Assembly: GCA_046347625.1 (NCBI GenBank)
Contig: JAXMFU010000003.1
Coordinates: 558,001-622,000 of the forward strand
DNA: 64,000 bases
Direction of reading: 5' to 3'
DNA from: CAIMUS01 sp046347625
GTDB taxonomy: Bacteria; Pseudomonadota; Gammaproteobacteria; Competibacterales; Competibacteraceae
The notes under the pieces are model-generated. The model had not been told where the DNA came from. It did not search any database and saw only the letters and a list, made by a program, of their open reading frames with translations. Positions 1 through 8,170 of the stretch are shown piece after piece. Every line of letters starts with the position of its first letter. Position 1 is the stretch's first letter. The position numbers and the translations under genes are program-made.

Positions 1-462
1 TTTGTTAAAGAATAGATACGTTTTTAATGCAGGTCAACTAAGGGAATCTTTAATTTTTTACGCTGGCAAGAAGATCAGGGCGGAACAGGCTTCACTATCG
101 AAGTACGGCTTACTACTGCCCACCGCTCTCAGCATTATCACGGCTGAAAATAGAGTTCGCCCGGAACGCTTAACTCAATTGAGACGGTAGGCGCGACAGC
201 CTGGTGAAAGCTTTTTGTTCCACTTTCAAAGCCGTTTTTTATAACTATCGGGAGGTATGTTCAGCACTTGTAAATTAAATTAAGCTTCTGTTTTGTAATT
301 AAAAGTCAATCCTGAAGTAGCAATCTGCCAAACAGGGTTAGATACACAGCGACCGGTCTCAATCCCTGCTTGTACGGGTACGGTCGCAGGTTTGCCAGGC
401 AAAGCCTAGATACATCCACAGTACGAAGCGTTTTGCCAGGTGGCTACACATAGGGGTATACG
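1..462. other. Gene-free leader region
   Basis: I see no credible gene here. A 62-codon open frame starting with TTG near the left edge has no ribosome binding site and no recognisable sequence. A T-run at 235-240 follows short stems (TGAAAG 205-210 with CTTTCA 223-228) and could be a weak terminator for a gene to the left. The stretch from about 340 to 460 is a structured leader of the next gene and is listed separately. Confidence 0.5.
340..460 (+). promoter_or_regulatory. Structured 5' leader, possible riboswitch
   Basis: A perfect 7-bp stem (GCGACCG at 349-355 with CGGTCGC at 381-387) encloses a second stem (CCC 364-366 with GGG 376-378). A GGTTTGCC/GGCAAAGCC hairpin comes next, and then GCCAGGTGGC shortly before the AGGGG ribosome binding site at 452-456. 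The segments GCAAAGCCT and GCCAGGTGGC recall parts of the c-di-GMP-I (GEMM) riboswitch, which often precedes genes for secreted adhesin-like proteins. The resemblance is by eye and partial. The stems are seen; the riboswitch identity is a guess. Confidence 0.3.
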
Positions 463-2541
463 ATGTTAAAATCCGTGACAGCTCTTCTTAATTTTTCCAG
501 AACACTCGGCTCTCTGGTGGTATTAGGAAGCATGCTATTCTTCTGTGCTATCGCCGCCCAGGCTGGCACAGTTAAACTGGCGTGGGACGCTAACACCGAA
601 CCCACACTAGAGGGCTATAAAGTCTACTACAAGAAAGACAGCTCAACCTACTCCTTACTGGCTACAGTCATCAAGCCGGGCACTACTTATACTACACCAG
701 ACCTTCCGCCTGGAAATTATGACTTCGTTGTCACGGCATACGATAAAGCCGGTGAGAGCGATTTTTCCGACAAGGTCAGCAAATCCATCCAGGAGCCCGA
801 AGCGCCTACGGCTAATTTCAACGTCGCTCCAAATCCACCTTCCGGGACAGCACCTTTGACGGTCACCTTTATCGATACCTCCACAGGTAATGTCACAAGC
901 TGGCTCTGGAGTTTTGGCGACGGCGGCAGCAGTACCACCAAAACTGCCGTACACACCTATACCAGTCCTGGTAATTATAATGCCAGCCTCACTGTCACTG
1001 GTCCGGGGGGAAGCAACAAGTCTCCGAATAAGACCATCTCGGTAACGGCAGCACCACCGGTAGCCAATTTCAGCGCCAATCCGCCCTCCGGCAATGCGCC
1101 CCTGACAGTCCAGTTCCAGAATTCTTGCACCGGCAATGTGACCGAGTATACCTGGAATTTCGGCGATGGCGGCACCAGCAATCAACCTAATCCGAGCCAT
1201 ATCTATACCAAAGCCGGCAACTATACGGTCAGCCTGGTCGTTAAGGGCCCTGCCGGTACCAGTACTCCAAAGTCCAGTCCTATTACTGTTTCCCCCGGCG
1301 ACCCGGGCGGCGGCAATAACGGCAAGGCAGGGCTGGTGGCGGCCTATAGCTTCGATGAGGCAGGTGGCAACTTGGTGGCCGATGCTTCCAAGCAAGGCAA
1401 TACCGGTACTATAAAAGGCGCTGTGCGCGACTCGCAAGGGCGATTCGGTGGAGCCTTGAAGTTTGCTGGAGGTAGAGCCCAAAACTGGGTTACGATCAGA
1501 AATGCACCTTCCCTGCAGTTTTCCAATGCGGTAACTATGGAAGCCTGGGTTAAGTCTACGGAATCCCCTATTCCCAATGGATCGAGCGATCCTAGCTGGT
1601 TTGGCGGCTGGCGTAGTGTGCTGGCCAAGGAAGCCAATGGAGGTATTTCTTATTACCTTACCGCGTGCTCCGACCGTAGTCAGCCGGTCATGGGCATTTT
1701 AACGGCGGGTTGGCATTGGAATAAATTGTACGGCGGTCCATCACCAGCCACTGGCCAGTGGGTACATCTTGCCGCCACCTATAATGGAGCCCAGCAGCGA
1801 CTCTATGTCAACGGTACCGAGGTCGCCAGCAAGAATCTGTCCGGACAGATCCTGACTTCCAATGGGGATTTACGTATCGGCGGCAACAGCGTATGGGGTG
1901 AATTCTTCCAAGGTTTTATCGATGAAGTCCGCATCTACAATCGCGCCTTGAGCCCAAGCGAAATTCAAGCGGATATGAATACCCCGGTAGTCATCTCCTC
2001 TCCTCCTGGGCAGTTGCTCGGTGGAAACGCAGCTCAGCAGGCGACTGATTCCGCTACCTCGAAAGCAGCCCTGCTATCCTCCAGCTCCAGCGGTGAAGAA
2101 ACACTCGGTCAGGCGGTCGATGCCATTCAACAGGGCACGGTGAAAGCGTTCCAGACCAAGACTACGGACACCGGATTGATTACCGGTCTCCAGGTCTATG
2201 TGAGTGGCGGCTCGACAGGGACTCAGCTTATCGCCGGAATTTACAGCGATAACCAAGGGCATCCGGGCACTCTGCTTGCGCAGGGAATACTGAGTAAGCC
2301 TGAAACAGATGCCTGGAATCTGGTTAACCTTGCCGCGACGTCGGTCACTGCCGGCGGCACTTATTGGATAGCCATTCTCAGCCCGGATGGCGTTCTCCAG
2401 ATTCGTGATAACGTCAGTGGTGCCGCTCAGCCTTGCGAAACCAGTGCCCAACTTTCACTCACGACTCTGCCCGACACCTGGGCCAATGGTACCGCTTGTT
2501 CCGATGGACCGGTGTCGGCCTATGGAGTTGGGTATCGCTAG
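463..2541 (+). CDS. Secreted FnIII-PKD-PKD-LamG protein
   Basis: This is a predicted secreted carbohydrate-binding or adhesive surface protein. Residues 1-34 form a signal peptide ending in AQA. A fibronectin type III domain follows (about 35-110, GTVKLAWDAN to SDFSDKVSKS). Two PKD domains come next (about 114-195 and 197-277, with SFGDGGSS and NFGDGGTS motifs), then a LamG/concanavalin-like lectin domain (about 290-508) ending in the typical DEVRIYNRALSPSEI. The last 135 residues are an unassigned beta-rich domain. The start codon has AGGGG seven bases upstream. No catalytic domain is visible, so I read it as a binding protein. It lies beside two other secreted lectin-fold genes and close to the polysaccharide locus, which suggests a role in the matrix. 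The domain calls are firm; the biological role is inferred. Confidence 0.85.
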   Translation: MLKSVTALLNFSRTLGSLVVLGSMLFFCAIAAQAGTVKLAWDANTEPTLEGYKVYYKKDSSTYSLLATVIKPGTTYTTPDLPPGNYDFVVTAYDKAGESDFSDKVSKSIQEPEAPTANFNVAPNPPSGTAPLTVTFIDTSTGNVTSWLWSFGDGGSSTTKTAVHTYTSPGNYNASLTVTGPGGSNKSPNKTISVTAAPPVANFSANPPSGNAPLTVQFQNSCTGNVTEYTWNFGDGGTSNQPNPSHIYTKAGNYTVSLVVKGPAGTSTPKSSPITVSPGDPGGGNNGKAGLVAAYSFDEAGGNLVADASKQGNTGTIKGAVRDSQGRFGGALKFAGGRAQNWVTIRNAPSLQFSNAVTMEAWVKSTESPIPNGSSDPSWFGGWRSVLAKEANGGISYYLTACSDRSQPVMGILTAGWHWNKLYGGPSPATGQWVHLAATYNGAQQRLYVNGTEVASKNLSGQILTSNGDLRIGGNSVWGEFFQGFIDEVRIYNRALSPSEIQADMNTPVVISSPPGQLLGGNAAQQATDSATSKAALLSSSSSGEETLGQAVDAIQQGTVKAFQTKTTDTGLITGLQVYVSGGSTGTQLIAGIYSDNQGHPGTLLAQGILSKPETDAWNLVNLAATSVTAGGTYWIAILSPDGVLQIRDNVSGAAQPCETSAQLSLTTLPDTWANGTACSDGPVSAYGVGYR

Positions 2542-2709
2542 GCGAATCCAACATTCGAACATTCACTTGGTTTCTCGAAGGGACCCATCCGGGGCATCGT
2601 AAGAGGGAACAATCAGGGCGGTTTTTATGCCTTAGTATATAGCGGGAATGGATTCCCTCCTTTCGAGATCAACTGGAATCCGATTTTAAAGAAATACTCG
2701 AGGTATCTC

Positions 2710-3594
2710 ATGTACTCTACCGTTACTTACGTTGGTCGCTTTTTTTCATCACGACGTAAGATGCCCCAAGGCATTAAGAAACTGATGCTCGCATCGATTG
2801 TCCTTTCGCAATTCCTACTGCCAGACTTTTCCTATGCCGCCGGAAGGGTCTTCTTGGATGATTTCGAAAGCGGGACAACCAATGCTTGGGGAAGAGGTGG
2901 TCCGGCTGAGAAATGTCCGGCTGTGACTTCCGCAGAAGACGGCGGAAGCCCTCACCAAGGACGCTATATGGCAAAATGTAATTGGGCGAAAGACAGTAGA
3001 GGATGGTCATATTTTAATGCCCTCTACTTAGCTTCATGGCCTTATAGCAAAGAGTTTTTGTTACGTTTCTGGTTCCGAGCTGATCAGGACCTCGATCATT
3101 ATTTCGGTCCAAAGCTACTTCGTCTCAAATTCGGCGATCCGAACGATCAATCCATCTGGGGCATTCTGGCTGACCATGGAGATCAAGCAGAATTGACTGC
3201 AGGATGGACAATTGGTGGTAATAGTTACCAATTCTGGGGATCTCCTGCCGCTATCATCGGTGATCATAAATGGCACCAGCTTGCACTTTATACTAAGGAT
3301 AGCACTGGAAACGATGGCATCCTTCGCGTCTGGGTAGATGGCAATAAAGTATGGGAACAAGTCAACATTCAAACAAATAGCAACGGTAGGCCCTGGTACC
3401 CTCTACATCTACCATCGAACTGGGATAATGCACCGATCGATAACAACAACCATATCTACATTGACGAGGTAGAGATCTACTCCGATCAAGGAACCGGCGC
3501 TTCAGGTTCCTTAGCCGACGGAACGATCGACACTTCAGGAGGTGGAAACCGAAAACTGGCAGCGCCGAAGAATCTGCACGTCGTCATGCCTTAG
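2710..3594 (+). CDS. Secreted concanavalin-fold polysaccharide lyase-like protein
   Basis: The protein has an N-terminal signal peptide (KKLMLASIVLSQF to SYAA, about residues 23-44) and a single beta-jelly-roll body. The body starts VFLDDFESGT and contains the GDHKWHQLALY, GILRVWVDG and IYIDEVEIYSD strands typical of LamG, heparin-lyase and PL14-like proteins. It may bind or cut the exopolysaccharide encoded downstream, but I cannot identify catalytic residues. The ATG at 2710 is preceded by GAGG at good spacing; a later Met at codon 18 would also keep the signal peptide. The chain ends in AAPKNLHVVMP, which resembles the first strand of an FnIII domain cut short, and the next gene ends the same way. 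A 9-bp hairpin follows the stop codon. Confidence 0.7.
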   Translation: MYSTVTYVGRFFSSRRKMPQGIKKLMLASIVLSQFLLPDFSYAAGRVFLDDFESGTTNAWGRGGPAEKCPAVTSAEDGGSPHQGRYMAKCNWAKDSRGWSYFNALYLASWPYSKEFLLRFWFRADQDLDHYFGPKLLRLKFGDPNDQSIWGILADHGDQAELTAGWTIGGNSYQFWGSPAAIIGDHKWHQLALYTKDSTGNDGILRVWVDGNKVWEQVNIQTNSNGRPWYPLHLPSNWDNAPIDNNNHIYIDEVEIYSDQGTGASGSLADGTIDTSGGGNRKLAAPKNLHVVMP

Positions 3595-3618
3595 CTGTCA
3601 TCGTTAATTATGACGGCT
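3593..3618 (+). terminator. Hairpin after secreted lyase-like gene
   Basis: AGCTGTCAT (3593-3601) pairs with ATGACGGCT (3610-3618), giving a 9-bp stem with one G-U pair. It starts within the stop codon region. There is no clear T-run, so termination is uncertain. Confidence 0.3.
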
Positions 3619-3663
3619 CCTTCTAGTTAAGAAACTGACTTTTATTCGTTAAACGCTTCTTGG

Positions 3664-3692
3664 TCTTTGAGAGCTCATCAAGCTCTCAAAGA
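3664..3692. promoter_or_regulatory. 12-bp perfect inverted repeat in leader
   Basis: TCTTTGAGAGCT (3664-3675) and AGCTCTCAAAGA (3681-3692) form a perfect 12-bp stem with a 5-nt loop. The repeat lies eight bases upstream of the AGGAG ribosome binding site (3701-3705) of the next gene. It lacks a T-run and is so close to the start that it could act as an operator or as a translation-controlling hairpin. Confidence 0.5.
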
Positions 3693-3712
3693 CACGTTCT
3701 AGGAGTAGAGTC

Positions 3713-4693
3713 ATGATCAATAAATCGATAAATTCCTATTCTACATCCAGCTGCCAGATGCAGAAAATGGTTCTTCTAACCTTTCTTTTTTTAAATTTTT
3801 ATTCACCGTTGGGAGGAGCGAGTAACGACGATGCCAAAGTATGTGCTCAGGCTGTCTTCTGTAGTGGTTTCGAAGAGGGTAATAAAGCTATCTGGGACGA
3901 CTACGATAAAAATCCTGACTCTACTAACCTTATAATGGCAGATCCGGGTCCTGCTGATAAGCCTGGAAACCATGTGATGAGGTTAAGAGTGCCGCCGGGG
4001 CGCGGCGGCGCTGATCTAGTGAAAGTCCTTCCAGGTGCTTACGATAAGCTTTACGCACGCTGGTACCAGAAATGGGAGCCCGGATACGATTTTTCTGCTC
4101 CAAGCCATGGCGGTGGTTTAAATGCAGGGAGCAGAGCTAACTTGGGAAGATCTAATTACCGTCCTAATGGCGATGATTGGTTCAGTGTGTGGCTGGATGT
4201 GACCGCAGGTACCGGAGACCTGCAAGCCCGTCCTCAATTTTACTCATACTATCGGGGCATGTATCAAACTTGCTCCAATCCCAACGGAAACTGCTTTGGA
4301 GATAACTTTCCATGCATGGAGGATGAAGGCGAAAATTGGTGCAAAAAACCTGAGCATAGGGATAGAATAATGCCTCCCAAACTGCAAGCCGGAAAATGGT
4401 ATTGCATCGAAATCATGGCAGATGCGGGAACGCCTGTCACCAATCCGGCTTATGCCGATGGGGTGGAGGATTTCTGGCTGGATGGAATTGAATACGGACC
4501 TTTCAAGAACTTATGGCACAGGACCACCGCAAACTTGAAATTGGATATTCTTTGGCTCAATCTGTTTCATCATGGAAACCACAGTGTTGCAGGCGTAATG
4601 CTTGATAACGTCGTCGTCTCGACCCAGCGGATTGGATGCCTGGATCAAGGTCAGAGACCGAAGCCCCCAACCAATCTAAGAATCGTCCAGTAG
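3713..4693 (+). CDS. Secreted PL14/heparin-lyase-fold protein
   Basis: This is a predicted exported protein of the concanavalin-like lectin/glucanase fold. The first 37 residues contain a hydrophobic signal segment (VLLTFLFLNFYSPLGGAS). The body opens with AVFCSGFEEG and carries the YARWYQKWEPGYDF strand found in PL14-like lyases and related proteins. It also has several cysteine pairs (CSNPNGNC, PCMEDEGENWC) that fit a disulfide-bonded extracellular protein. The C-terminus is RPKPPTNLRIVQ, matching the tail of the preceding gene product. The ribosome binding site AGGAG lies seven bases before the ATG. It may degrade or bind the locally made polysaccharide, but the active site is not identified. 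The 3' flank is occupied by a MITE. Confidence 0.7.
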   Translation: MINKSINSYSTSSCQMQKMVLLTFLFLNFYSPLGGASNDDAKVCAQAVFCSGFEEGNKAIWDDYDKNPDSTNLIMADPGPADKPGNHVMRLRVPPGRGGADLVKVLPGAYDKLYARWYQKWEPGYDFSAPSHGGGLNAGSRANLGRSNYRPNGDDWFSVWLDVTAGTGDLQARPQFYSYYRGMYQTCSNPNGNCFGDNFPCMEDEGENWCKKPEHRDRIMPPKLQAGKWYCIEIMADAGTPVTNPAYADGVEDFWLDGIEYGPFKNLWHRTTANLKLDILWLNLFHHGNHSVAGVMLDNVVVSTQRIGCLDQGQRPKPPTNLRIVQ

Positions 4694-4736
4694 CAAAAAA
4701 GGCTCGATGCCAACCGGTTGCAGTGCTTGCCGATCT

Positions 4737-4968
4737 GGTAGTGTTCCAGAAGTGTTGTTGTGACAGATCGGAGGCGTTCAGATCAATCCTCTTCTCCATA
4801 CCATTAACCAGGATTTACGCAAACCGTCATTCCCGCGTAAGCGGGAATCCAGACGCTTGCCCTCCATGGCGGCTGGATTCCGGCGTCCCAGCCGGAATGA
4901 CAGTGGTGAGTTGCTTAGCTAAAGGGTATTTTCGTAAGTCCTGTCAACAACACTTTCGGAACACTACC
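4737..4968 (+). mobile_element. 232-bp MITE, copy 1, with 8-bp target duplication
   Basis: The ends are 24-bp terminal inverted repeats beginning GGTAGTGTTCC (4737-4760 and 4945-4968, two mismatches). The element is flanked by a perfect 8-bp direct repeat, GCCGATCT, at 4729-4736 and 4969-4976. It encodes nothing credible. Its interior holds REP/dRS3-like palindromes, including ATTCCC-N8-GGGAAT at 4829-4848. A second copy, inverted and differing at three positions, lies at 45056-45287. The transposase that moved it is not in the window; 8-bp duplications occur in several IS families and I cannot choose among them. Confidence 0.85.
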
Positions 4969-5003
4969 GCCGATCTGAACTGGACGTAACCGGCCGTTCA
5001 CGC

Positions 5004-5090
5004 TCACATAGGGGTGAGCTTGCTCGCGAACCTCACCGGTTTACCAGCGACCGCTCCAGTCGCGAGCAAGCTCGCTCCGACAGGCGTTAT
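5004..5090. repeat. REP-type palindrome
   Basis: GAGCTTGCTCGCGA (5016-5029) and TCGCGAGCAAGCTC (5060-5073) form a perfect 14-bp inverted repeat around a 30-nt loop. The sequence resembles the GCGAGC-rich REP elements widespread in Pseudomonas and relatives. It lies just beyond the end of the polysaccharide locus on the minus strand and could protect or terminate that transcript. Confidence 0.7.
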
Positions 5091-5109
5091 AAATTTGCGG
5101 CTGCACTTA

Positions 5110-6294
5110 CTATTTATGCCAGGTATACGTCTTAGTTACAGCGTAGTTCCATACGGCACCAACCATAATTCCTGCGATAGCAGCCGGAATCCATTTTATA
5201 TGCGCCTGGTATAAATAAGAAGCAATTCCAACGTTTGCAATAGCACCAACACTACAAACCAGCGTAAATAATATCCAACCACGAATCCATTTCCATCCTC
5301 GCAAACGGAGATCACGATAAGTGAGTACATTATTTATAGCAAAATTGGAAGTCATTGCTACACCTGTAGCAATAGCCTGACTCTCGAAAAATGGACGATC
5401 GAGCACGGTAAGCAGCATGCCTAGAGTAAGCAGGTGTACTGCTATACCGAGTACACCGATAATCGAGAAGGCAATAAATCTAACGGGAACAAGATGGCCA
5501 ACCAATTTATCGAGCAGCAGCATTCCATAATCCCAACCGACCATGGAATCTAACTTGCTGTTACCAGCGTGCCGATTTCTGAAGTGATAGGGCAGTTCTT
5601 TGTATCTAAGTGGCTGTGGAGATGAAGCAAATAGATCAAGCAGTATTTTGAATCCTATGGCTGAAAGATGATGAACGCTTTTCGCAAAGACATCCCGTTT
5701 AAGCATAAAGAATCCACTCATAGGATCGGTTAATTCTGCTGGCACCACTGAGCGGCTCAATCGAGTGGCAAGACGGCTTATTTTTGCACGAGACTTATTC
5801 CAATTTCCAATACCGCCACCCTCTATATATCTGCTGCCGACGACAATATCTGCTTGATCTTCTTTGAGTAGACATAACATTTGTGGCAACAGCTTTTCAT
5901 CGTGCTGTAGATCAGCGTCAATAACCGCTAGATACGAAGCTGTGCTCGCAAGCATTCCCTCAACACAGGCTGAAGCAAGACCCCTTCGACCTATGCGCCG
6001 TAAACAGCGGATACGACTGTCATGTTTGCTTAAAGCCATAATCCGGTCGGCCGTTCCATCCGGAGAATCATCGTCTACGAAAATAGCTTCCCAGGAATAG
6101 CCGGCTAAGCATCTTGTGAGTCTGTTCACTAATTCGGAGATATTACCTTGCTCATTATAAGTCGGAATGATGATCGAGAGTTCCGGGCCTGGTACGACCT
6201 CATCAAGCACTTGAGGACTGACATATTTTTCAGAAACAGGTAATAAATATAATGAATTAAGTTTTTGCTCGATGTAAGGATCAATCTGTCTCAT
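5110..6294 (-). CDS. Polyprenyl-phosphate hexosyltransferase, GT2-GtrA fusion
   Basis: The enzyme probably moves a hexose from a nucleotide sugar to polyprenyl phosphate at the cytosolic face of the inner membrane. Residues 38-260 are a DPM1-like GT2 domain with IIIPTYNEQGN, the acidic DDDSPDGT (74-81) and DADLQHDE (126-133). From about residue 272 a GtrA-type domain with four membrane helices follows (FIAFSIIGVLGIAVHLL). GtrA domains are thought to help flip the lipid-linked sugar. The neighbouring GT-C enzyme would use this product as donor, which makes a sensible pair. This is the last minus-strand gene of the polysaccharide locus. The fused form is common for this family. Confidence 0.85.
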   Translation of the reverse strand: MRQIDPYIEQKLNSLYLLPVSEKYVSPQVLDEVVPGPELSIIIPTYNEQGNISELVNRLTRCLAGYSWEAIFVDDDSPDGTADRIMALSKHDSRIRCLRRIGRRGLASACVEGMLASTASYLAVIDADLQHDEKLLPQMLCLLKEDQADIVVGSRYIEGGGIGNWNKSRAKISRLATRLSRSVVPAELTDPMSGFFMLKRDVFAKSVHHLSAIGFKILLDLFASSPQPLRYKELPYHFRNRHAGNSKLDSMVGWDYGMLLLDKLVGHLVPVRFIAFSIIGVLGIAVHLLTLGMLLTVLDRPFFESQAIATGVAMTSNFAINNVLTYRDLRLRGWKWIRGWILFTLVCSVGAIANVGIASYLYQAHIKWIPAAIAGIMVGAVWNYAVTKTYTWHK

Positions 6295-6518
6295 GATTAC
6301 AACTCCGATAAAATTTAAAATTCCAGATATTAAGCCAAGTTCTATAAAGGACTGACTCAGGCGGATTTCGAGAGAGGATCAGTCTGGTTACCAGCCTCTG
6401 ATGCTAGTTATTTGAATCCTAAAAAATCAATGGCTCACGATTTTCAGATACATTGATCGAAATATTGACCTTAAAAATAAGGCGTTTAGGGGAGTAAATC
6501 AGTACCAGCCGTTGGTCA

Positions 6519-7955
6519 TCATGGTTTAACAGCATATCTCTGATCGACGGAAGGCGTATAAAGAAACACGTCCATCGTGTTCTCTTGGTAATCGAAACGT
6601 CTTTGTTGAACTCGAACCTGGTGAATTGTATTATTCTGTAACCAACGGTCGAGTTCTTCGGGTATTCCCCCTCTTTGGCTTTCGAGCACAATCCAGAGTC
6701 TCCCCTGACTATTGATAAGGTCTTTCAGTTTAGGGATTGCAGCCGCTCCTGGGGCCAGAGGAATGGTTGGTGCATATCCTTGTGCATAGTACCGAAATCG
6801 CCCCATGGCAGTTCCTGCCACACGATCACCTGCCTGCCAATGACTCTTGACATAGTTGGCTGCCGTTCGCATATCTGGTCTGGAACCATCGGCATAATGG
6901 CTTACCAAGCTGGGCAAATTAAGTAGGCAGGCCAAGCCAACCCATACTGCTCCTATTAGAACGCTTCTTTGCCGTAAAAATTTATATATCTCTCCAATCG
7001 TAAAGCCGGCCAACACTATACCACTGAAAGCGAGTGGAAAAACGTAAGAGGGGTGGTAACTTACATAAAGAGGAAATACCATAGTAGCGGCGATCCAGCC
7101 AAAGGCGCAGACAACCCAATACCAGTTCTGTGCGCTACGTTCATGGATCATTAATATCAGGCCGATTGCCGCTAACAGGCTGATAGGCCAACTGATCATA
7201 TTAATCGAGGCAAGTATCGAATGCGTTACCGAATATCCCCATGTTGCACCTGGGTTCCAGCCATGGATCAAAGGCGACAGATAGAATAGGAAGAATCCAG
7301 CCGCTAAAATTGCAGCCGCTGGAAAGAACAGCCATAACTTCCTTGGAACCGGCCGTCGTTCCGCATACGAGCCTACAAGTATTCCCATGAAAACAATAGG
7401 CAGCAGAACCACCATGACACTATGTGACAAAATAGCGGCAAGCGCCAGGCAGCACGTAAATATGCCCCATCCTGTATTCTTCTGCTTCAGTGTAACAGCG
7501 CCGGCGAGCATACACAGGAATGAAAAGAACGCTGCTATTATATAAAAGCGTGTCTGTTGGCTGTGATAAATATGCTCCGTCCACAGCGCCGTGAGCACTG
7601 AGGTTGCAATTGCCACTGGACGTCCCATTAGGCCATCCAGGAAGATGAAAATGATCCCCAGGATGGCAGTACCCAGCATTGCCAATATTACACGGCTGCC
7701 AAATTCATCGGCTCCAAAAAGCGTATTACCGGCATGGAGAATCAAGTAACTCAAGGGAATGATACGCGGCAACCGGTAAGCCGGATCCTCCGGCGATACT
7801 TGTTCATCCGTGAACATGGTTTTCACCTCGCCAAGGGTCGAAGTCTCATCATTGGCAAACGACCAATCGCCCAGCTTATAGAAACGAAGGAAGCCTCCTG
7901 AAAGCATAATAATGATGGCAATGCTTACCAACTGGAGTCTTGCTGCTGTTTTCAA
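6519..7955 (-). CDS. GT-C (PMT/ArnT-like) membrane glycosyltransferase
   Basis: This is a polytopic membrane protein with about ten hydrophobic segments. The first extracytoplasmic loop contains the acidic pair N-D-E (residues 35-37, WSFANDETSTL) that marks GT39/GT83-type enzymes using polyprenyl-phosphate sugars. A soluble C-terminal domain follows (about 380-478). It probably adds a sugar in the periplasm to the growing glycan or its lipid carrier, with donor made by the DPM1/GtrA protein next door. At 478 residues it is a little shorter than ArnT. The substrate cannot be told from sequence. About 220 bp separate it from each neighbour, so it may be transcribed separately. Confidence 0.8.
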   Translation of the reverse strand: MKTAARLQLVSIAIIIMLSGGFLRFYKLGDWSFANDETSTLGEVKTMFTDEQVSPEDPAYRLPRIIPLSYLILHAGNTLFGADEFGSRVILAMLGTAILGIIFIFLDGLMGRPVAIATSVLTALWTEHIYHSQQTRFYIIAAFFSFLCMLAGAVTLKQKNTGWGIFTCCLALAAILSHSVMVVLLPIVFMGILVGSYAERRPVPRKLWLFFPAAAILAAGFFLFYLSPLIHGWNPGATWGYSVTHSILASINMISWPISLLAAIGLILMIHERSAQNWYWVVCAFGWIAATMVFPLYVSYHPSYVFPLAFSGIVLAGFTIGEIYKFLRQRSVLIGAVWVGLACLLNLPSLVSHYADGSRPDMRTAANYVKSHWQAGDRVAGTAMGRFRYYAQGYAPTIPLAPGAAAIPKLKDLINSQGRLWIVLESQRGGIPEELDRWLQNNTIHQVRVQQRRFDYQENTMDVFLYTPSVDQRYAVKP

Positions 7956-8170
7956 TTTAGCACTTCTCGCTTTTTATCCAGGTTTCCCCAGAGTTTGTGG
8001 ACTTGTTATCAAAGGTTAGTAATCAGTTTACAAGAGCCTTTGTCCTAATGGTAAAGGTTCAGTAAACAATACTACCATCTGATTCAGAATGATTGCTTGA
8101 GTGATGCTTTACTTATTCCTAAGGCATCCCACTACCTACAACTCTCAACGTACTTGGGCAATTTATAAAG

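Noticed and set aside
2..190. 62-codon open frame at the left edge
   Set aside because: TTG start, no ribosome binding site, no recognisable sequence and poor coding character.
4636..4989. Open frame containing the SRVSGNPDACPPW-type sequence, also seen on the minus strand at 45044-45283
   Set aside because: It is the translation of the MITE and its REP-like palindromes, a well-known source of false proteins.
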